DNA of 49,765 bases, taken from positions 1 through 49,765 of the forward strand of contig NZ_JBHUGH010000035.1 of the NCBI RefSeq assembly GCF_042681825.1. The letters are read 5' to 3'. This DNA comes from Halodurantibacterium flavum (GTDB lineage: Bacteria > Pseudomonadota > Alphaproteobacteria > Rhodobacterales > Rhodobacteraceae). The notes beneath the pieces were generated by a model. The model did not search any database. It was not told the origin of the DNA and saw only the letters and a list, made by a program, of their open reading frames with translations. Below, piece by piece: positions 36,147 through 45,112 of the stretch. Position numbers and translations under genes: made by a program. The first letter of the stretch is position 1. The number at the start of each line of letters is the position of its first letter.

Positions 36147-36608
36147 TCAGGGCCGATTTCCATCGGCTTCAGACTGGCCTTGCGACGAAAGATCGTGAAG
36201 CGAATCCATATCCCGCGACAACTCTTTCAGGAACCTGTCTCCGGAAGCCAGGCGCTTGCCGAGTGTCTGCATGAAGCCTTCGAAGCGCTCGTTGCCCTTG
36301 ATACGTGCCGACTGTTTCGCGCTGTCTGACAGCGGCGGCGTCATAGTGAGCCAGAATTGCACGAACAGCGAAAGCGTCTCGCCGAGGATGGCGATATCTT
36401 CGTCCAGCATGTCGAACTGGCGGCCAAGCTTGTCCAGGCGTCGCGACATTGCGGCTTCCAGCCGTTCGGTCGTGTCACCGGACAGGAAGGATGCGACCGC
36501 CGCCTCGATCACTGCGGATTTTGAAACATTGCGACGCAGCGCCAGACCCTCGACCTGCTTCAGCAGATCCGGGGAGAAGTAGACATTCATGCGGGTGCGA
36601 CTCGTCAT
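36147..36608 (-). CDS. CopG-like ribbon-helix-helix protein between traG and trbB
   Basis: The ATG at 36608 gives 153 residues. The first 45 form a ribbon-helix-helix (RMNVYFSPDLLKQVEGLALR then NVSKSAVIEAAVASFL). The rest is helical and contains LFVQFWLTMTPPLS. CopG-like genes in this place are typical of alphaproteobacterial trb elements. It may repress the trb promoter or act at oriT. It follows the traG stop by 14 bases. Confidence 0.82.
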   Translation of the reverse strand: MTSRTRMNVYFSPDLLKQVEGLALRRNVSKSAVIEAAVASFLSGDTTERLEAAMSRRLDKLGRQFDMLDEDIAILGETLSLFVQFWLTMTPPLSDSAKQSARIKGNERFEGFMQTLGKRLASGDRFLKELSRDMDSLHDLSSQGQSEADGNRP

Positions 36609-36622
36609 GCCTGTCTTCCTTC

Positions 36623-38611
36623 TCAAAGCTCGATGCCGTCATTTGGGTCGAGTGACGCCTGCCGCGCGACCATGCGCATCCGCTGACGCATGGCACGGGC
36701 TTTGCCGGCATCGACGTCGGGCACATCATCGAGAAAGTCGAACTCCTGCGATGGCGGCGGTGGTGGCGGGATGATTTCCTCATGTTCGGGAAGCTCCGGC
36801 TCACGACGGATACCGGCATTGGCAGGATCGTCGTCGGATGTGTTCGACGTGGGTCCGTGGCCGGCCGCGGCCGCAACAACACGGCTCGTCCAGTCGTCTG
36901 GCGCCGATGTTACCATCTTCACCGACGGCTTGCGCAGATCGGGCGGCGGCAACACCCGTTCCTGAAACCGGGCATCGGCATAGTAGCGCGCCTTGGCGGC
37001 CCGAATCGGCGGCACGCCCGCTACCATGACGATCTCGTCGGTGGGCGGGAGTTGCATGATCTCGCCCGGTGTCAGGAGCGGCCGCGCTGTTTCCTGCCGC
37101 GACACCATGAGATGCCCCAGCCATGGCGCGAGGCGATGGCCCGCATAGTTGGTGGAATCGCGCATTTCCGTGGCCGTGCCGAGCGCATCACTGATCCGTT
37201 TGGCGGTACGTTCATCATTGGCAGCAAAGGCGACACGCACATGGCAGTTGTCGAGAATGGCGTTGTTCTGCCCATAGGCGCGCTCGATCTGGTTGAGCGA
37301 CTGCGCGATCAGGAACGCTTTGAGGCCATAACCGGCCATGAAGGCGAGCGCCGATTCAAAGAAGTCCAACCGCCCGAGCGCGGGGAACTCGTCCAGCATC
37401 AACAGCAGGCGATGGCGCTTGCCGGAGGTTTCCAGCTCCTCGGTCAGCCGCCGCCCGACCTGATTGAGGATGAGGCGGATCAGCGGTTTTGTGCGATTGA
37501 TGTCCGATGGCGGTACGACGAGGTAGAGGCTGACGGGTTCTTTTGCTCCGACCAGATCAGCAATGCGCCAGTCGCAACGGGCCGTCACGCGGGCCACGAC
37601 CGGATCTCGGTAGAGGCCGAGAAAGGACATCGCCGTGGACAGCACGCCGGAGCGTTCGTTCTCGGATTTGTTCAGCAGCTCGCGTGCCGACGAAGCGATG
37701 ACGGGATGCACACCGGCTTCACCCAGATGCGGCGTGTCCATCATGGCGCGCAAGGTTGCCTCAACCGGACGGCGCGGATCGGACAGAAAGCTCGCGACCC
37801 CCGCCAGAGTCTTGTCCTTCTCGGCATAGAGCACATGCAGGATGGCGCCGACCAGCAGCGAATGGCTGGTCTTTTCCCAATGGTTACGCTTGTCGAGGCT
37901 GCCTTCGGGATCGACCAGAATATCCGCGATGTTCTGGACATCGCGTACTTCCCACTCTCCCTGCCGGACTTCCAGCAGCGGATTGTAAGCTGCGGAATGG
38001 ACATTGGTCGGATCGAACAGCAGAACGCGGCCGTGATGGGACCGGAAGCCGGCCGTCAGATTCCAGTTCTCGCCTTTGATGTCATGGACGATGCAGCTTC
38101 CCGGCCAGGTCAGCAGCGTCGGCACAACGAGGCCGACACCCTTGCCCGATCGGGTGGGCGCGAAACAAAGGACATGCTCAGGTCCGTCGTGTCGTAGATA
38201 GTCCTTGCTGTGCCTGCCCAGGACCACGCCATCGGGATCAAGCAGACCGGCGGCACGGATTTCCTTGTCCTCGGCCCATCGGGCCGAACCATAGGTGGCG
38301 ACGTTGCGCGCCTCGCGCGCCCGGATAATCGACATGAAGAAGGCGGCTGCGATGGCGAGCGCCGCCCCGGACGTGGCGATGATTGCGCCCTCGGTGAAAA
38401 TGCCCGGCGCATAAGCGTCGAAGGAAAACCACCACCAGAAAAAGGCCGGAGGATAATAGACTGGCCATCCCGCGATATCGAACCATGGATTCCCGAGCAG
38501 GGGCTGGAACCCGAGCCGAAAGGCGACCCACTGCGTCGAAGTCCAGACCATCACCAGGACGATGGTGAACACGACAATGATCTGGCCCCAGAGTATTCGG
38601 CCTCCACGCAT
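36623..38611 (-). CDS. traG: Type IV coupling protein TraG (VirD4-like)
   Basis: Start ATG 38611 is preceded by GGAG at six bases. The 662-residue protein has two N-terminal membrane helices, Walker A APTRSGKGVGLV and Walker B LLLMLDEFPALGRLD. A proline-rich acidic tail (IIPPPPPPSQEF) is unusual and may bind partners. TraG links the relaxosome to the mating channel and pumps DNA. It lies between relaxase and trb genes, as in related elements. Confidence 0.95.
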   Translation of the reverse strand: MRGGRILWGQIIVVFTIVLVMVWTSTQWVAFRLGFQPLLGNPWFDIAGWPVYYPPAFFWWWFSFDAYAPGIFTEGAIIATSGAALAIAAAFFMSIIRAREARNVATYGSARWAEDKEIRAAGLLDPDGVVLGRHSKDYLRHDGPEHVLCFAPTRSGKGVGLVVPTLLTWPGSCIVHDIKGENWNLTAGFRSHHGRVLLFDPTNVHSAAYNPLLEVRQGEWEVRDVQNIADILVDPEGSLDKRNHWEKTSHSLLVGAILHVLYAEKDKTLAGVASFLSDPRRPVEATLRAMMDTPHLGEAGVHPVIASSARELLNKSENERSGVLSTAMSFLGLYRDPVVARVTARCDWRIADLVGAKEPVSLYLVVPPSDINRTKPLIRLILNQVGRRLTEELETSGKRHRLLLMLDEFPALGRLDFFESALAFMAGYGLKAFLIAQSLNQIERAYGQNNAILDNCHVRVAFAANDERTAKRISDALGTATEMRDSTNYAGHRLAPWLGHLMVSRQETARPLLTPGEIMQLPPTDEIVMVAGVPPIRAAKARYYADARFQERVLPPPDLRKPSVKMVTSAPDDWTSRVVAAAAGHGPTSNTSDDDPANAGIRREPELPEHEEIIPPPPPPSQEFDFLDDVPDVDAGKARAMRQRMRMVARQASLDPNDGIEL

Positions 38612-38797
38612 ACAAGCTCCAATCGGCAAAAGAGTCGGAGCCGATCAGAGAATAGGCATTTTGGCGAGTGGCAACAGGAAAGGCCAAGCCGCAGCGCTGC
38701 CGGATAGCAGCGGCGGCACATCGGACAGGTTCGCTCAAGAGCCGTCCACATTCCGACCTCGCGAGAACAATTCGCGCGGCACAGGAGCAGCGAAGAC

Positions 38798-40870
38798 TCA
38801 TATCCCCAGCCCTCGGCCCCGTCCCAACTGCCAGGATACCGATCCGCCCTGCACGACACCCATCACCTCACGGCCGAGCTGGCGGTCGATGACCGGCCTC
38901 CATGGAACAAGAGTGAACTCATGGCTCTTTTCGACCACGGCGAACTTGCCGCTCGAGAGCTGCATTGTTCCGGTAAACTTGCCACTGATAGTCTCGCCAT
39001 CGGCAGCCGCCCGGAACGGCAGCCCCTTGCTCTCGACCATTTCCGCACCAACTCGCGTCACTTCCCGCTCGCGCAGGTTGGCGAGCAGGTCTCGCCGATA
39101 GAGGATGCGGCCATTCTGCTGCCGCGTCGCATCGCCGTGGGTGACATGATGTTCACGGCGCTGATCCATGGCATCGCGCACCTGCTGCCCAAACCCTGCC
39201 GGGGTAATATCCGAAGCGTCCGGCGTAACTAGTCTCCGGTCCAGCCAGGTCGCACCATCGGCGCCGATCTGCTTTTTCAGATCGAAGGTCGAGACGACAC
39301 GGATGCTGGCCTGCCGGTTGCGGCCGGCATCATAGGCGGCGGCGCGGCTATCGAAGTCCTCGGGGATGCGCCACTGGTCAGCGTCGATCCGTTCAGCGAT
39401 CCCGGCGCGGCGCAGCGCCTCCAGTCGCCGGACATGGGCATCGACATAGCCCTCATAATCACCGCCCGGCACACGCCCTTCGAACTTTGCCTGTTCGAGG
39501 TGGCGGCTCGGTCGGTAGATACCATTCTCGGAGATCGCAGCGATGGTCCGATCAGAGGGACGTTGTGCCGTGTCGGCGGGGCCGACTTCCACGATGCTGC
39601 CAATCCGGGCGTCTTCGACGCGGGCCGAATCAATGCCGGGAAGATGGTGTGTTCGCCCGTCGATGCCGTCCACCACGATGGTCAGGTTCTCGCCCATCTC
39701 GTCGGTGAGATATTTGTCCACGACGCGACCGGTGATGGGTGCCGCGGGTGCTGCATCGTGAAGCTGGAAGGTCATCGGATCACGTTCCTGCCCATCAGCC
39801 TTCAGCGCCCTATGCATGTTGCGGATGATGTCACCGCGCTCGCCGAGTTCACGCAACGCCGGTTCCATCTTCGCGCCAAGCTCCCAGACGCCGGGTGCAT
39901 GTTCGGTCGCCAGCCCCATCTTCTCCAGTTTGGCGAGACGGCGCAGGCGAAGCGTGCGGTTGAACTGGCGGCGCGAGTCGTCGGGTTCATGGCGCAGATC
40001 GAGGAACCGTTCGTCGGCCTCCTCGGCCATGGCGCGGTCGATACGCGTGAAGCGGTCCTGATCGATTTCGGCAGAGAGCTTGCGGCTCTGCTCGATCTCG
40101 GTCACGGGACCGAGTTCCAGCGTGGTCAGCTCGCTCGCCCGCTCACGAATACCATTGGCGAGATAGTCGCCATTGATGACCAGGTTCTCACCCAGATCGT
40201 CCTTGCCTCGAACGATGACATGGACATGGGGATGGCCGGTATTGTGGTGATTGACCGCCACCCAGTCGAGCTTCGTTCCGAGATCCGCCTCGATGCGGCT
40301 CATCAAATCGCGGGTGTGTTCGGTGAGATCGGAAAGATCGGCGGCATCCTCAGGCGAAACGATGAAGCGGAACTGGTGGCGATCATCCTTGCCGCGGTCG
40401 AGAAACGCATCACCATCGGCCCGGTCCTCGGTCGCAGAATAAAGCTGACCGCGCTCGCCATCACGGGATGTCCCGTCTCGTTGGATGTAGCGCAGATGGG
40501 CAGCCCCTTTGCCGTTCTTCCCCGCGCTCTGGACGTACCGGGTTTTGACGACGACGCGGCGCACTCCGGCCGCACTGTGACGCCAACCGCCCGACAGGGT
40601 TCGGGCGCGGACAAAGGCCGCGCCACGGCCACGTTTTATGCCCGGACCTTTGCCAGCCTGCGACGCCTTCCCACTCCTTCCGGCAGAACCGGATGCGGAG
40701 CGCGATGAAGTCCGTGATGCGGATGACGATGATCTGCCGGGGCTGTTGCTATGCTGATGCGCCAGCTTCTTCGCCTGCGTCAGAAAGCTCTTCGCCTTAC
40801 CCGCCTTCGACACGTCGGATTTGATCCGACCTGGCTTGGGGCGAAAGCGGTTCTCATCGTCGGCGCTCAT
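38798..40870 (-). CDS. DUF3363 relaxase (VirD2-like)
   Basis: This 690-residue protein has a basic Ser/Arg-rich N-terminus (about residues 1-85) and a relaxase domain with the three-histidine metal site in HPHVH (213-217). HLRYIQRDG (125-133) holds a candidate nicking tyrosine Y128. The C-terminal DUF3363 region is conserved in alphaproteobacterial mobile elements. The enzyme would nick oriT and stay bound to the 5' end. The predicted oriT lies directly upstream, supporting this. Confidence 0.92.
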   Translation of the reverse strand: MSADDENRFRPKPGRIKSDVSKAGKAKSFLTQAKKLAHQHSNSPGRSSSSASRTSSRSASGSAGRSGKASQAGKGPGIKRGRGAAFVRARTLSGGWRHSAAGVRRVVVKTRYVQSAGKNGKGAAHLRYIQRDGTSRDGERGQLYSATEDRADGDAFLDRGKDDRHQFRFIVSPEDAADLSDLTEHTRDLMSRIEADLGTKLDWVAVNHHNTGHPHVHVIVRGKDDLGENLVINGDYLANGIRERASELTTLELGPVTEIEQSRKLSAEIDQDRFTRIDRAMAEEADERFLDLRHEPDDSRRQFNRTLRLRRLAKLEKMGLATEHAPGVWELGAKMEPALRELGERGDIIRNMHRALKADGQERDPMTFQLHDAAPAAPITGRVVDKYLTDEMGENLTIVVDGIDGRTHHLPGIDSARVEDARIGSIVEVGPADTAQRPSDRTIAAISENGIYRPSRHLEQAKFEGRVPGGDYEGYVDAHVRRLEALRRAGIAERIDADQWRIPEDFDSRAAAYDAGRNRQASIRVVSTFDLKKQIGADGATWLDRRLVTPDASDITPAGFGQQVRDAMDQRREHHVTHGDATRQQNGRILYRRDLLANLREREVTRVGAEMVESKGLPFRAAADGETISGKFTGTMQLSSGKFAVVEKSHEFTLVPWRPVIDRQLGREVMGVVQGGSVSWQLGRGRGLGI

Positions 40871-40936
40871 GAACGCGCCCCACGCCGTGAAGGCGGCAAG
40901 TCGGTCAATATTCGGCGGGAGTGCCGGTCAAAACCC

Positions 40937-40956
40937 TGCAAAGCTAAGGCTTTGCA
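40937..40956. repeat. Perfect inverted repeat before the relaxase gene
   Basis: TGCAAAGC and GCTTTGCA flank a TAAG loop, giving an 8-bp perfect stem 67 bp before the relaxase start. It may be an operator or an accessory oriT-binding site. It is not followed by a T-run on either strand, so it is not an ordinary terminator. Confidence 0.5.
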
Positions 40957-41036
40957 CCATATCGCGGCACGCGAGGCCCAAAAGCAAGGTGCCGTGCGCC
41001 GCGCCCCAAAACAGTGTGCAGACAAGGGCTTGCCCA

Positions 41037-41080
41037 GAAACCGGCCTGACAGGGTGCCGGTTTCCTTTATCTTGCCCTCC
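41037..41080 (+). other. Predicted origin of transfer (oriT, MOBP/IncP-like)
   Basis: The 312-bp gap between relaxase and transglycosylase genes holds a 9-bp perfect inverted repeat (GAAACCGGC 41037-41045, GCCGGTTTC 41056-41064) with a 10-base loop. Ten bases further is TATCTTG-CCC (41068-41077). IncP and VirD2-type nic sites read YATCCTG|Y and also lie a few bases after an inverted repeat. The predicted nick is between 41074 and 41075 on the plus strand. A pyrimidine-rich run follows to about 41108. The site is beside its relaxase gene. Prediction only. Confidence 0.6.
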
Positions 41081-41183
41081 GCCTTTCTTTCCCTTTTTGC
41101 CCGTCCTGCCGGGAATGCAGCCAGGCGACCCCTTGCCTGACTGCACACCGGAAGCGGACCGAAAGCGGGTGGAGACGCCATGT

Positions 41184-41894
41184 TCATGGCGCATCTCCAT
41201 TGCTCACACGGGCCACGAATATGCCGCCGTCCTGCGGCTCCTGATCGACGGAAACGCGCAGAGGAAGGGTTGCGCGGGCGCCGTTCGACGGCTGATTGGC
41301 CGCCGCCGAATTGCCGCTGGATTGCGCAACGAAGAGCGGAGCTTCGCGCCAATCCGGCGGTGGCGGCGGCACGATCGTCGGCACATCAGGCGCAGTCGCA
41401 CGCCCGAGAACCGGCGCGAGCGTGGCGACATACGCGCGCGTCTCTGCGGGCAAAGCGCGGCCCGTCGCCAGATGCGCGTCATAGCGACCGGGACCGGCAT
41501 TGTAGGCGGCGAGCATGGCCGCGACATTGCCATAGCGGTCCCACATCTCGCGCAGATACGCCGTACCTGCGAGGATGTTATCGCGCGGATCGTAAGGATC
41601 GCGCCCGAGATCATGGCGGCTGCGCAGGCCCGCCCAGGTATCGGGCATGACCTGCATCAGCCCCATTGCGCCCGCCGATGAGATGGCGCGCATATCGCCC
41701 GCGCTTTCCACGCGCAGCACGGCCAGAATCCAGTGCTCTGGAATGCCGAAGCGCTGTGACGCCTCGGCAATGAAAGCAGCATGGGGATGCACGGTGACAG
41801 GCGCGGGTTGCGGCGTGATCTGCGCGATGGCCGGCATCGAGCCGCTGCCAGCCGTCAGCAGGGCCGTGAAGAGAAGGAGGGCGCAGGATCGCAT
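41184..41894 (-). CDS. Lytic transglycosylase (SLT/VirB1-like)
   Basis: The ATG at 41894 gives 236 residues with an export signal (SCALLLFTALLTAGSGSMPAIA). The SLT domain has catalytic E63 in LRVESAGD, SAGAMGLMQVMPDTW and AAYNAGPGRYD. It opens the peptidoglycan locally for the mating channel. A Pro-rich tail (VPTIVPPPPPDW) follows. It starts four bases after DUF736. Confidence 0.93.
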   Translation of the reverse strand: MRSCALLLFTALLTAGSGSMPAIAQITPQPAPVTVHPHAAFIAEASQRFGIPEHWILAVLRVESAGDMRAISSAGAMGLMQVMPDTWAGLRSRHDLGRDPYDPRDNILAGTAYLREMWDRYGNVAAMLAAYNAGPGRYDAHLATGRALPAETRAYVATLAPVLGRATAPDVPTIVPPPPPDWREAPLFVAQSSGNSAAANQPSNGARATLPLRVSVDQEPQDGGIFVARVSNGDAP

Positions 41895-41898
41895 GATC

Positions 41899-42234
41899 TC
41901 AGTCCCGATCTTCGCGGGGCTTTGGACGGCTCCAGTGTAGCGACCATGACGAGCCTGCATCGTCATCGCGGAACAGGTTGGCGCGGATCGGCTGCGGCAA
42001 GGCGGGATCGTCAAGCAGTACCGAGAGATATTCGCCAGCCTTTTCGCCGGTGCGTTTCCATGCAGCACCGACCTCCGGCCCGTCATGTTCAATGAAATGG
42101 ACGCGATAGTCCGGCGCATTCTCCGCATCGGAATGTTCGGCGGGCACGATGACGAGATCGCGCTTCATGGTGAGCGTGACGAGCTGACCGGCGAAGCCGG
42201 ATGCGTCACGCGCGAATTGACCGATCTGTGGCAT
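41899..42234 (-). CDS. DUF736 protein
   Basis: This 111-residue protein matches DUF736, a small family found near relaxase and transglycosylase genes in alphaproteobacterial conjugative elements. Visible features are IGQFARDASGFAGQLVTLTM and the YRVHF and WKRTG segments; predicted strands suggest a compact beta fold with no signal peptide. GGAGA precedes the start. Function unknown. The group II intron lies upstream and separates it from the traF end of the operon. Confidence 0.85.
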   Translation of the reverse strand: MPQIGQFARDASGFAGQLVTLTMKRDLVIVPAEHSDAENAPDYRVHFIEHDGPEVGAAWKRTGEKAGEYLSVLLDDPALPQPIRANLFRDDDAGSSWSLHWSRPKPREDRD

Positions 42235-42305
42235 GGTATGTCTCCGTGCGTTGGGTATTAGGTTGAAGAAAGGAGTGCTTTGACTTTTGCGTCGTTACTG
42301 ATCTC

Positions 42306-42324
42306 GCGGGGTGGAAGACCCCGC
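42306..42324. repeat. Hairpin next to the intron insertion point
   Basis: GCGGGGT and ACCCCGC flank a five-base loop. The hairpin ends five bases before the predicted intron start. It resembles a terminator stem without a T-run. Confidence 0.5.
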
Positions 42325-42884
42325 ACGCCGTGTGACGCAACATGCGGCGATGAGCAGATGGGTGAGGCGAACCGGGTGCTTCCGGGGAGCCATAAATCAG
42401 CAGAACCCATTGAAGCCGGACGGGCGGGAACTTCCGATCCCGTGAGCGGTCCGGCGTGCGAGCCTGCCATGGCGAGGGAAACCGAACCGATGGTGGACGC
42501 CTCGTCAGAAAATGACCTCCGCCAACTCGGAAGTGGGCGGAGCGGCCGGTGGCGCATGCCACAGGCCGGTGGAGTGTTGGTCCGCTCTGGAGACCTGCGG
42601 ACTGGAGGCATGCGGCGTGCCGCATGCCAGCCTCGGCGCGTGCTTGCGTTGCGCCGTGGCCGGATTCCACACGGGGTAAAGTCGGCGCCTAACACAGGCG
42701 AGAGATCAGTTGCGGAACCCAAGAACCTTGTCATCGCTTCCGGCGCTCTCGGGCGTCGGATGACCGAAGCGACCGGCGATCGCGGTGACAGGGGGCGGAG
42801 CCGCCGTAGTAGTCCGAGGGCGGGAAAACCGTCCACATGGCGAAGGGCGGCAGTGGATACGGCTTGCAGGCAGGAGGTGGGCGC

Positions 42885-44411
42885 ATGCCCGGCGCGGTGA
42901 ATACCTCGTTCGTCCTCGACATGCAGCGCAAGTTGTATCGGTGGAGCAGCGAAACGCCTGACCGGGTGTTCGCTGATCTGTTCAATCTCGTATGCGACCG
43001 CAGAACCCTGACGGAAGCTTGGAAGAGGCTCGCCCGCAATCGCGGCAGCCAGACGCCGGGCACGGACGGGATGACGCGGCGCACGGTCGAAGAGCGTCCC
43101 GGCGGCGCAGCAGGCTACCTCGATGAGATACGCGAGGCGCTTCGCAGCGGAACCTACCGGCCCGAACCTGTCAGGCAACGGTTGATCCCAAAGCCCGGCA
43201 AGCCGGGAAAGTTCCGCCCGCTCGGCATTCCCACGCTCACCGACCGACTGGTGCAAATGGCTTTGAAGCTGGTCCTGGAACCCATCTTCGAGGCGGATTT
43301 CTATCCGACCTCCTACGGGTTCCGAAAAGGACGGAACACCCACGATGCGCTGGTGAAAATCCAGCAGTGCCTTCATCCGACACGTAGCGGACCATCCATC
43401 TACAGCTACGTGATCGAAGGCGACATCAAGGGCTGTTTCGACGCCATCGACCATCACGTCCTGATGGAGCGGGTGCGACGCCGCGTCAGCGACCGAAAGG
43501 TACTGCGGCTGATCCTCGCCTTCCTGAAGGCCGGCGTGATGATCGAGGGCAATGTCCGTCACCCGGTCACGGGCTCGCCGCAAGGCGGGATCATATCGCC
43601 GATGCTGTCGAACATCTACCTGACGGCCATCGACGAGCGATACGGACGTTGGTCCATGCGCCCGCGTGAACGCCCGCAGAATGCGGCCGACCGGCGGCAC
43701 TATGACCGCAACAAAGGACGGCCCGTCTTCTACATGGTGCGATATGCGGACGACTTCGTCGTGTGCGTATCGGGCACGCGGGAGCAGGCAGAAGCGGAAA
43801 AGCTCGCGCTGGCGGAGTTCCTGAAAACGGAGCTTCGCATGGAACTGTCGATGGAAAAGACCCGCATCACCGGCGTCCGGGAGGGCTTCGACTTCCTTGG
43901 CTACCGGGTGGCACAGACCAAGGCGTTCCATACGGGACGCTGGGTCGGCAATCTCTTCATCCCGAAGGGGAAGCTGAATGACCTGCGCTACAAGGTCAAG
44001 GTTCTGGTGAAGGCGATCCCGACCGGATACGCCCTCGCCGACCTCATCGACAGGCTCAACCCTGTCCTCCTTGGGTGGCGGAATTACTACCGGTACGCCA
44101 CATGGGCATGCCGGGACTTCCACAAGCTCGACTGGTGGATATGGCAGCGTGTCGGACGCTGGCTGAGGAAGAAGCACAGAAAGGCATCGTGGCGAACGCT
44201 GCGGTTCCGCTTCACCCTCAACGTCCGTGGGGAACGAAAGCGATGGATCGACGGGCGCTCGCGCCTGCGGTATCTCCGCGAAGGCGGAACCATGCACTAC
44301 CCGCACCGGGAACTTGCGAAACCGAACGGATGGAATGCCGAAATGAAGCACAAGCGTCGTGATGATACCCGTGACTTCTGGCAGGCGTTCAACCGCCTCA
44401 GCTACACCTGA
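42885..44411 (+). CDS. ltrA: Group II intron reverse transcriptase/maturase
   Basis: ATG 42885 has AGGAGG upstream and gives 508 residues; the frame is open 16 codons further. RT motifs include GSQTPGTDGMT, FRPLGIPTLTDRLVQMAL, EGDIKGCFDAID, TGSPQGGIISPMLSNIYL and the catalytic YADD (287-290). The X/maturase domain follows with LNPVLLGWRNYYRY. There is no C-terminal HNH endonuclease, so mobility would be endonuclease-independent. The protein binds the intron RNA, aids splicing and primes retrohoming. All catalytic motifs look intact. Confidence 0.95.
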   Translation: MPGAVNTSFVLDMQRKLYRWSSETPDRVFADLFNLVCDRRTLTEAWKRLARNRGSQTPGTDGMTRRTVEERPGGAAGYLDEIREALRSGTYRPEPVRQRLIPKPGKPGKFRPLGIPTLTDRLVQMALKLVLEPIFEADFYPTSYGFRKGRNTHDALVKIQQCLHPTRSGPSIYSYVIEGDIKGCFDAIDHHVLMERVRRRVSDRKVLRLILAFLKAGVMIEGNVRHPVTGSPQGGIISPMLSNIYLTAIDERYGRWSMRPRERPQNAADRRHYDRNKGRPVFYMVRYADDFVVCVSGTREQAEAEKLALAEFLKTELRMELSMEKTRITGVREGFDFLGYRVAQTKAFHTGRWVGNLFIPKGKLNDLRYKVKVLVKAIPTGYALADLIDRLNPVLLGWRNYYRYATWACRDFHKLDWWIWQRVGRWLRKKHRKASWRTLRFRFTLNVRGERKRWIDGRSRLRYLREGGTMHYPHRELAKPNGWNAEMKHKRRDDTRDFWQAFNRLSYT

Positions 44412-44447
44412 GGCCCACCCGTGGGCGATCTCTCGCCCATGCATGGA

Positions 44448-44481
44448 GAGCCGGATGCTTGGAAACTTGCACGTCCGGTTC
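44448..44481 (+). ncRNA. Group II intron domain V
   Basis: The 34-nucleotide stem-loop begins GAGCCGGATGC and ends CCGGTTC, with a GGAAAC loop. It contains the AGC catalytic triad position and the usual bulge. This is the most conserved part of the ribozyme and fixes the orientation as plus strand. Confidence 0.9.
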
Positions 44482-44566
44482 GGGGAGAGGGATGGAGAAA
44501 CTTGTCTCCGAAAGGGGGCGTAGCGCTTCATCTCTACTCTACTGTGTTGGTGGATTTGGCGTGAGT

Positions 44567-45112
44567 TCAATGCGTGACCGCCCGCCATTCGTAGCGGCCA
44601 TCGCCTTCCTCATCGGTCCAGAGCGGAAGCGCCCGGCCGATGACGGAACTGGCGGGAACAGGTCCGAAGTAACGGCCGTCGAGGCTGTCCCGGATGTCCC
44701 AATTCATGAGGAAGAGTTCACCGTCGCCGATGATGCGGCAGCCCTGCCAGACCGGCAGATCGCGGCCCATGCGGTCGCGCTCCAGCGCGTCCCCCATCTC
44801 GACATTATCGACGGCAATGGTCGCACCGTGGCGGCAGACGCGCTGTCCCGGCAGGCCGAGGACACGCTTCAGCAGCGGCACGCCGCGCCCGATATAGCCG
44901 CGCTCAACCATGAACCGCTCCAGCGGTTCAGGCGGCATGATGGCGACGAGTTCGGGAATTTCGAGCGCATCGGCGGGAGCAACCGTGTAGAGGCCGATGG
45001 GCGCGCTGGCGGTCGCATTCCAGATCAGCCGGGTTGGCAGATCGGCGACAGCCGTGACGACAAGCGTGCCAACGGCTATCATTGTCACGGCGAGGATATG
45101 ACGGCGGCTCAT
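44567..45112 (-). CDS. traF: Conjugal transfer peptidase TraF (S26 family)
   Basis: The ATG at 45112 overlaps DUF2840 by four bases and gives 181 residues. One N-terminal membrane helix (ILAVTMIAVGTLVVTAVA) precedes catalytic S36 in ATASAPIGLY and K82 in PLLKRVLGLPGQ. TraF-type S26 peptidases process the TrbC pilin, often to a cyclic form. The pilin gene is 9.5 kb downstream in the same element. It ends only 25 bp before the intron. Confidence 0.92.
   Translation of the reverse strand: MSRRHILAVTMIAVGTLVVTAVADLPTRLIWNATASAPIGLYTVAPADALEIPELVAIMPPEPLERFMVERGYIGRGVPLLKRVLGLPGQRVCRHGATIAVDNVEMGDALERDRMGRDLPVWQGCRIIGDGELFLMNWDIRDSLDGRYFGPVPASSVIGRALPLWTDEEGDGRYEWRAVTH

Larger units (their letters stand above)
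42330..44542 (+). mobile_element. Group II intron with maturase gene
   Basis: The element starts at GTGTG (42330), matching the group II consensus GTGYG, and contains about 550 bp of 5' ribozyme (domains I-III), the maturase gene and a 3' part with a canonical domain V (44448-44481). A domain VI-like stem (GGATGGAG pairing near CTTCATC) follows. The 3' end is AC at 44537 or 44542, both preceded by CTCTAC/TCTAC. The intron lies on the plus strand, opposite to the conjugation operon it interrupts. Class not assigned. Confidence 0.85.

Noticed and set aside
42258..44588. Long minus-strand open frame across the group II intron
   Set aside because: It is the reverse of the maturase gene and ribozyme; no protein family is recognisable.
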